Below, piece by piece: positions 6,961 to 11,388 of a DNA stretch of 11,388 bases. The stretch comes from Candidatus Aerophobota bacterium. Lineage in GTDB: Bacteria; Aerophobota; Aerophobia; Aerophobales; B3-G15. Made by a program: the position numbers and the translations under genes. The notes under the pieces are model-generated. The model searched no databases, had not been told where the DNA came from, and saw only the letters and a list, made by a program, of their open reading frames with translations. Each line of letters opens with the position of its first letter. The first letter of the stretch is position 1. The DNA is taken from the NCBI GenBank assembly GCA_021163905.1, contig JAGGTG010000026.1, positions 1-11,388 on the forward strand, in the 5' to 3' direction.

Positions 6961-9369
6961 GTGGCTGTAGAGGAAAAAATTAATCTTCTTTACCTTGAAG
7001 ATGAAATGAAAAAATCCTACCTTAGTTACGCTATGAGCGTAATTATAGGTAGAGCTCTACCGGATGTTAGAGATGGACTAAAACCTGTCCAGAGAAGAAT
7101 ACTTTACGCCATGCAGGGACTGGGTCTTTTGCCAAATCGACCCTATCGTAAATCGGCCCGCCTGGTGGGAGAGGTACTTGGAAAATATCATCCACATGGA
7201 GATATGGCTGTTTACGATGCTCTTGTCAGAATGGCCCAAAATTTTTCTCTCAGACATCCCTTAATTGATGGCCAGGGAAACTTTGGATCTATTGATGGAG
7301 ATCCACCGGCAGCAATGAGATATACAGAAGTAAGACTTGCACCAATATCAGAGGAATTTTTAAAAGACCTTGATAAAAATACCGTAGATTTTGTCCCTAA
7401 CTTTGACAACTCCCTGGAAGAGCCAACAGTTCTGCCGGTTCGCTTCCCAAATCTTCTTCTCAATGGTGCATCAGGAATAGCAGTTGGGATGGCAACCAAT
7501 ATACCTCCTCATAATCTGTCTGAGCTTGTAGATGCCTGCATTGCAATGATAGACAACCCTCAGATAAGTGTATCTGAACTTTTGACATTTATAAAGGGGC
7601 CGGATTTTCCTACTGGAGGAATTATTCTTAAAAGTGATGGATTAAAAAAAGCCTATGAGGAAGGAAAAGGTAAAATAATCCTGAGAGGAAAAGCTCTTAT
7701 AGAAAGAGAAGATGGAAAAGACAGGATAGTTATAGAGGAGATACCTTATCAGGTGAATAAAACAAGATTAATCGAGATAATTGCCGATCTTGCCCAGGAG
7801 GAGAGAATAAGAGGGATAAAAAGTATAAGGGATGAATCTGATAAAAGAGGGATAAGGATAGTTATTGAAGTTTCCCGCGCATCTTCTCCTGAGATAATTC
7901 TCAACCAGCTTTACAAACGCACACCTCTTCAGATAAGTTTTGGGATTATCCTGCTTGCCCTTGTTGATGGCAAACCTATGCAGTTAACTTTGTCTCAGGC
8001 TATACGGTATTACCTTGAGCATCGCAAGCAGGTTATAACAAGGCGTACCAGATATCTTCTGGATAAAGAAGAGAAAAAAGTACACATACTTGAGGGTTTA
8101 AGAATAGCCCTTAGCAGGATTGATGAAGTTATTAAAATAATAAGAAATTCCACAAATCCCAGGGAAGCTGAAGAAAGTTTAATTGATAATCTAAAGCTAA
8201 CTCAAACCCAGGCAAATTCTATTCTCAACATGAGACTGCAAAGATTAACAACACTTGAAAGAGAAAAGGTAAACCAGGATTATAAGGATTCTTTAAAAAA
8301 CATACAGGAGTTTAAATCTATACTGGAAAATGAATCTAAAATATGGGATATAATAAAAGCTGAGTTAAAAGAGATCAAAGAAAAATACTCAAATCCTCGA
8401 AAAACCGTTATTGGAGAGGAGAGTGCAGAAAATATAGAGTTTAAACCAGAAGACCTTATTGAAAAAGAGGATATTATAATAACCATAACATCCAATGGAT
8501 ATATAAAATACACTCCTCTTAGAGCATATAAAAGGCAGAAAAGGGGTGGAAAGGGAATGAGCGGAATACTCCTTGAAAAAGGTGATCTTGCTCAAAATAT
8601 CTTTCTCTGTAATACTCACTCCACCCTTTTGTTCTTCACCAGTTCCGGAAAGGTTCACTCTGTTAAAGCCTATGAGATTCCTCAGAGGAGAAGAGGTGAA
8701 AGAGGAAGGGCTATTGTAAATTTTCTATCTCTGGGTGAGGACAAAATTACAACCACCATTCCTGTTGACAGTTTTACTTCAGACAAATTTCTCTTTATGG
8801 TAACTAAGAGGGGAATGGTTAAGAAAACTTCAATGGTAAAATACTCACACCTTTTAAAAGGTGGTATAATAGCTATAAACCTTAAAGATGAAGATGAGCT
8901 AATCAGGGTACTTGTAACCTCAGGTGAAGATGAAATTATTCTTGCCACAAGAGAGGGGATGGCTATCCGATTTTCAGAAAAAGATGTTCATGAAACAGGA
9001 AGAGCATCAATGGGAGTAAAGGGAATATCCCTATCAGATAAGGATGAAGTGGTAGATGCTGTTGTTGTTGATGATAAAGCAGATCTTTTTACAATAACCA
9101 CAAAAGGTTACGGCAAAAAAACACCTTTTTCCGAATATCGCAGGATAAAAAGAGGGGGAAAGGGATTAAAAAACATAAACCTTCATCCGGAAAGAGGAAA
9201 AGTAGTTGCTATTAAAAAGGTAAGGGAAAACGATGAGGTAATAATAATAACCAGGAAGGGGAAAAGTATTAGATTATGGGTTAAAAACATAAGAAAAACA
9301 GGAAGGATTGCAATAGGAACAAGGATTATAAGATTAGACGAAAATGACCAGGTTATCGCAGTGGCATAA
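6961..9369 (+). CDS. gyrA: DNA gyrase subunit A
   Basis: GyrA cuts and rejoins DNA and wraps it to set supercoiling direction. Of 802 residues, the first 500 or so hold the winged-helix, tower and coiled-coil parts: RALPDVRDGLKPVQRR near 31-46, catalytic Tyr121 in AAMRYTEVRL (E. coli Tyr122), and IEEIPYQVNK around 261. The C-terminal beta-pinwheel carries the GyrA box as QKRGGKG at 526-532 (canonical QRRGGKG) plus a degenerate IKRGGKG copy in a later blade; the box distinguishes gyrase from ParC. The protein has no long acidic tail. In the quinolone-contact region the residue matching E. coli Ser83 is Met82, while Asp86 (E. coli Asp87) is kept. The start is GTG, chosen because AAGGAG at 6948-6953 sits seven bases before it and the N-terminus then fits the family length. 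The last 26 bases overlap fabD. Confidence 0.97.
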   Translation: MAVEEKINLLYLEDEMKKSYLSYAMSVIIGRALPDVRDGLKPVQRRILYAMQGLGLLPNRPYRKSARLVGEVLGKYHPHGDMAVYDALVRMAQNFSLRHPLIDGQGNFGSIDGDPPAAMRYTEVRLAPISEEFLKDLDKNTVDFVPNFDNSLEEPTVLPVRFPNLLLNGASGIAVGMATNIPPHNLSELVDACIAMIDNPQISVSELLTFIKGPDFPTGGIILKSDGLKKAYEEGKGKIILRGKALIEREDGKDRIVIEEIPYQVNKTRLIEIIADLAQEERIRGIKSIRDESDKRGIRIVIEVSRASSPEIILNQLYKRTPLQISFGIILLALVDGKPMQLTLSQAIRYYLEHRKQVITRRTRYLLDKEEKKVHILEGLRIALSRIDEVIKIIRNSTNPREAEESLIDNLKLTQTQANSILNMRLQRLTTLEREKVNQDYKDSLKNIQEFKSILENESKIWDIIKAELKEIKEKYSNPRKTVIGEESAENIEFKPEDLIEKEDIIITITSNGYIKYTPLRAYKRQKRGGKGMSGILLEKGDLAQNIFLCNTHSTLLFFTSSGKVHSVKAYEIPQRRRGERGRAIVNFLSLGEDKITTTIPVDSFTSDKFLFMVTKRGMVKKTSMVKYSHLLKGGIIAINLKDEDELIRVLVTSGEDEIILATREGMAIRFSEKDVHETGRASMGVKGISLSDKDEVVDAVVVDDKADLFTITTKGYGKKTPFSEYRRIKRGGKGLKNINLHPERGKVVAIKKVRENDEVIIITRKGKSIRLWVKNIRKTGRIAIGTRIIRLDENDQVIAVA

Positions 9370-10288
9370 AAAAATAGTTTTTTTATATCCAGGGCAGGGA
9401 TCACAAAAGGTAGGAATGGGAAAGGATCTTCTGGAGCAGTATCCCCCTGCAAAAAAGATCTTTGAGGAGGCAAATGATATTCTTGGTTTTAATTTGAGTA
9501 AGATATGTCTGGAAGGGCCGGAAAAGGAACTTACCAGAACAACTAATCTACAGCCAGCTCTTCTTACGGTGAGCTGGATCCTGACTAAATTGTTGAAAGA
9601 AAAAGAGGTTATTCCTCAGGCAGTTGCTGGACACAGTCTTGGTGAGTATAGTGCTATTTTAGCGGCGGAAGTTGTTGATTTTCCTACCGCTTTAAAAATA
9701 GTAAAGGAAAGAGCCAGATTAATGGAGGAGGCTGGAAAAGATGGAAAAGGAGCAATGGCAGCTGTGATTGGACTGGATGATGGAGTTGTGGTTGATCTGT
9801 GTAAAGAAATAAAAGGTGTGGAAGCGGTAAATTTTAACTGCCCGGGACAGGTGGTTATATCTGGCGATAAAGAAAAACTTGAAGTAGCCTCTAAAGAGCT
9901 GAAAAGAGTGGGTGCGAAAGGAGTAATTTTCCTTTCAGTAACAGGAGCTTTTCACTCGTTTATGGTGAGAGAAGCAGCAAAAAAATTCTCCAGTTTACTT
10001 GACCAATTCCCCTTTCGTGATCCCTGCTGTCCGGTTGTTAGTAACGTAACTGGAGAATATGCAACCTCTGCCCGGCAGATAAAGGACAATCTCAAGCTTC
10101 AGATGGATCACCCCGTTTTGTGGGAGAAAGGAATGAGACTTCTTATCTCAGATGGATTTAACATTTTTGTAGAAGTTGGTCCAGGTAAAGTACTTCAAGG
10201 GTTAATGAGAAGAATAGATAAAAAAGTAGTTGTAAGTAATGTTGATAGAATAGAGTCAGTTAAAAAGTTAATTCAGTTACTCGGTTAA
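9344..10288 (+). CDS. fabD: Malonyl-CoA:ACP transacylase
   Basis: FabD moves the malonyl group from CoA to acyl carrier protein, supplying the extender unit for type II fatty-acid synthesis. The 314 residues include YPGQGSQ with Gln18, the nucleophile Ser98 in GHSLGEYSA, Arg123 in ERARLM which binds the malonyl carboxylate, catalytic His204 in GAFHSF, and the C-terminal VEVGPGKVL block. All active-site residues are present. The start is unusual: the family core normally begins Met-Lys-Lys-Ile-Val, but here that place reads His-Lys-Lys-Ile-Val, right at the gyrA stop, and the nearest in-frame ATG lies 7 codons earlier inside gyrA. There is no good ribosome site before 9344, so translation likely depends on ribosomes finishing gyrA. 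The usual partners fabG, acpP and fabF do not follow. Malonyl-CoA made with AccA, encoded three genes upstream, is its substrate. Confidence 0.95.
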   Translation: MTRLSQWHKKIVFLYPGQGSQKVGMGKDLLEQYPPAKKIFEEANDILGFNLSKICLEGPEKELTRTTNLQPALLTVSWILTKLLKEKEVIPQAVAGHSLGEYSAILAAEVVDFPTALKIVKERARLMEEAGKDGKGAMAAVIGLDDGVVVDLCKEIKGVEAVNFNCPGQVVISGDKEKLEVASKELKRVGAKGVIFLSVTGAFHSFMVREAAKKFSSLLDQFPFRDPCCPVVSNVTGEYATSARQIKDNLKLQMDHPVLWEKGMRLLISDGFNIFVEVGPGKVLQGLMRRIDKKVVVSNVDRIESVKKLIQLLG

Positions 10289-10295
10289 ACCGTTT
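10282..10295 (+). terminator. Weak hairpin at the end of fabD
   Basis: CGGT and ACCG (10282-10285 and 10289-10292) can pair around a three-base loop and are followed by TTT. The hairpin overlaps the fabD stop codon. The stem is only four pairs and the T-run three bases, so this is at best a weak terminator. It is the only candidate seen between the plus-strand chain and the convergent minus-strand genes; the rest of 10289-10353 shows only 4-5 bp stems (10318-10337) without T-runs. Confidence 0.2.
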
Positions 10296-10353
10296 GCCAA
10301 TAGTCAGCAGCTCAGATTAAGGCATTCCTTCACAAGGACTCTCAATTAATTTA

Positions 10354-10560
10354 TCAAATTTTATCTTTGTAAAGCTCAATAAATCTTCGTAAGGAGCGAT
10401 CGTAAGTTTTTTCCACCTCCGGTGGAAAAAAACAAGCCGGCAGCTCTCCCATACTCCAGTGATACCTGATGCACTCACAGCATCTTCCCTTTCTGGAGCA
10501 AGGCTCATATGTACAGTTACAATTTTTTAAATTCTCCTCAAGATTTGGACATTCTTTCAT
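10354..10560 (-). CDS. Small cysteine-rich protein, DUF6485-like, possible metal binder
   Basis: This 68-residue protein has eight cysteines (positions 4, 14, 16, 21, 27, 28, 30 and 43), arranged as NCNC, EPC and RCCEC, followed by a HWSMGELPAC segment and a conserved-looking end, PPEVEKTYDRS then RRFIELY. This layout matches my recollection of DUF6485, short proteins of anaerobic bacteria with no known function. The cysteine spacing suggests zinc or iron-sulfur binding, which is inference. No signal peptide is present, so it is probably cytoplasmic. The ATG at 10560 is preferred because GAGGAG (10574-10569) lies eight bases before it; a TTG one codon earlier (10563) is the alternative. A second open frame over the same bases lacks this pattern. 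It follows the next minus-strand gene after about 30 bases with no terminator between, so the two are probably co-transcribed. Confidence 0.82.
   Translation of the reverse strand: MKECPNLEENLKNCNCTYEPCSRKGRCCECIRYHWSMGELPACFFPPEVEKTYDRSLRRFIELYKDKI
10407..10431. repeat. 25-base palindrome in the cysteine-rich gene
   Basis: TTTTTTCCACC (10407-10417) and its exact complement GGTGGAAAAAA (10421-10431) flank a three-base TCC loop, giving an 11-pair stem. On neither strand does a T-run follow the stem, so it is not a standard terminator by itself. On the minus strand it encodes FFPPEVEK and contains GGAGGTGG, a ribosome-site-like sequence with no start codon close behind. Confidence 0.6.
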
Positions 10561-10591
10561 CAACTCATCTCCTCACAGCTTTTTTGGATCT

Positions 10592-11380
10592 TTAGTTTCT
10601 ACAGATTCTTTTATAAATAGCAGGATTTAGTACATCTTTTAATTTTTGATATGGAATTTCTACGTATTGTTCTCCAACTGGTCGTGGTCCTACCTGATAG
10701 TAAGCAAAATAAAAGACAATTGAGTTTTTCCTTAAAACAAAATGCTCAAAGTTTTTCTTTAAAGGAGCAGTCCCCTCCTCAACCCACCCTTCATCAAGAT
10801 AACCTCCAAGTCTTCCACTTTCAATAAGTTGTTTAGCTGATAATTTTGAGATAATACTCAGGTAGTTGGAATTTTTTTTAAACACATCATCTAAACCAAG
10901 CTCTTCACCTGTTTCAAGATTGAAAATCTTTGTTGTAATAAAATTGGCAGGATGGGCACCCCCGGTAAACATAAATGTATCAAATTTAAAGCTGATTATA
11001 TCTTTAGAAAAATAATAGCCTACATAATCAGTATTTAACTCAAACCTCCACTCAGGAGGATTGCCTGGAGGAGGTGGTCCACCAAAAAATCTTTTAACCT
11101 CCTTTTTAAATTCATCAATATATTTTTGAATAAATTCAGCGATAACAGTGTTTACCTTTTTATTTTTGGTTACTGGAAAATGTACACCAAGCACATAGTG
11201 ATCTTTCTGCTCAACAATTGATTTAGTACTTACACCTTCGATCCTGGGAGCTTTAGAATGGAGAAGATAATCATAACACGGACTTTTATGTTCTTGCCCC
11301 TTTAGTGATTGCTGCCCAACCACCAACCATATTACAGCTCCTATCAGGACAATCAGAATAGATACACTTATATTTTTCAT
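10592..11380 (-). CDS. Membrane-anchored or secreted DUF4163/DUF3298 (RsiV-like) protein
   Basis: A 262-residue protein with an N-terminal hydrophobic segment (about residues 4-22) that can act as a signal peptide or membrane anchor. The body fits the DUF4163 plus DUF3298 pair found in the extracellular part of anti-sigma factor RsiV and next to the PdaC deacetylase: VHFPV around 67-71, the FTGGAHP block (138-144), FNLETGEELGLDDVF (153-167) and the closing YYQVGPRP with GEQYVEIPY (227-244). In RsiV this region binds lysozyme, but here there is no cytoplasmic anti-sigma domain and no sigma factor in view, so that role is not supported. A proline-rich insert (GPPPPGNPPE, 101-110) is unusual. 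Two cysteines outside the leader, 35 and 260, might form a disulfide. The ATG is 8 bases from the window end, so its ribosome site and promoter cannot be judged fully; a TGA ends at the very edge. Confidence 0.8.
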   Translation of the reverse strand: MKNISVSILIVLIGAVIWLVVGQQSLKGQEHKSPCYDYLLHSKAPRIEGVSTKSIVEQKDHYVLGVHFPVTKNKKVNTVIAEFIQKYIDEFKKEVKRFFGGPPPPGNPPEWRFELNTDYVGYYFSKDIISFKFDTFMFTGGAHPANFITTKIFNLETGEELGLDDVFKKNSNYLSIISKLSAKQLIESGRLGGYLDEGWVEEGTAPLKKNFEHFVLRKNSIVFYFAYYQVGPRPVGEQYVEIPYQKLKDVLNPAIYKRICRN

Positions 11381-11388
11381 TTTATTCA

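Noticed and set aside
5046..9369. ParE/ParC (topoisomerase IV) instead of gyrase
   Set aside because: The A subunit carries a near-canonical GyrA box (QKRGGKG) and a full pinwheel, which fits gyrase.
10317..10508. Minus-strand open frame of 63 residues in another frame of the cysteine-rich gene
   Set aside because: It has no family resemblance, while the other frame has a cysteine pattern and a good ribosome site.
10592..11380. RsiV-type anti-sigma factor
   Set aside because: There is no cytoplasmic anti-sigma domain before the membrane segment and no sigma factor gene in view; only the outer domain pair matches.
1..11388. CRISPR array, insertion sequence, prophage, tRNA or rRNA
   Set aside because: No spaced direct repeats, transposase or integrase genes, or RNA-gene sequences were seen; nearly all bases are covered by recognisable genes.

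Overview
The window looks like a chromosomal housekeeping region of an AT-rich, Gram-negative-type (diderm) bacterium. Evidence for a diderm is an apparent outer-membrane beta-barrel protein (3244-4068) beside a periplasmic protease of the CtpA type and a membrane-anchored divergent polysaccharide deacetylase. Codon use is rich in AGA, AGG and ATA, and ribosome binding sites are mostly good AGGAG-like sequences. The combination resembles uncultivated anaerobic candidate phyla (Atribacterota, Aerophobota or Omnitrophota-like) more than any well known model group, but the phylum cannot be fixed from the sequence alone.

Layout: the first 30 bases are probably the tail of an upstream gene. A good sigma70-type promoter (87-115) follows, and then eight plus-strand genes run to 10288 with almost no space between them (overlaps of 4, 8, 4, 8 and 26 bases; gaps of 4 and 22 bases). 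In order they are a PHP-domain metallophosphoesterase, the S41 protease ctpA, a divergent polysaccharide deacetylase, a beta-barrel protein, accA, gyrB, gyrA and fabD. The first four make an envelope-related block. accA and fabD are two early steps of fatty-acid synthesis, and both DNA gyrase subunits sit between them. After a 65-base convergent junction, two minus-strand genes follow: a small cysteine-rich protein (DUF6485-like) and a secreted or anchored DUF4163/DUF3298 protein whose start lies 8 bases from the window edge.

How the genes work together: the protease and deacetylase are a recurrent pair in Gram-negative cell-wall remodelling, and the beta-barrel protein is translationally coupled to them. 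AccA (malonyl-CoA supply) and FabD (malonyl transfer to ACP) feed membrane lipid synthesis. GyrB and GyrA form the A2B2 gyrase. If the chain is one transcription unit, envelope growth and supercoiling capacity would share a promoter.

No mobile element, CRISPR array, tRNA, rRNA or defence system was seen. No convincing undescribed system was found; the points most worth checking are a Met at the quinolone-contact position of GyrA, the fabD start buried inside gyrA, the gene order around gyrase, the coupled beta-barrel protein and the cysteine-rich minus-strand protein.
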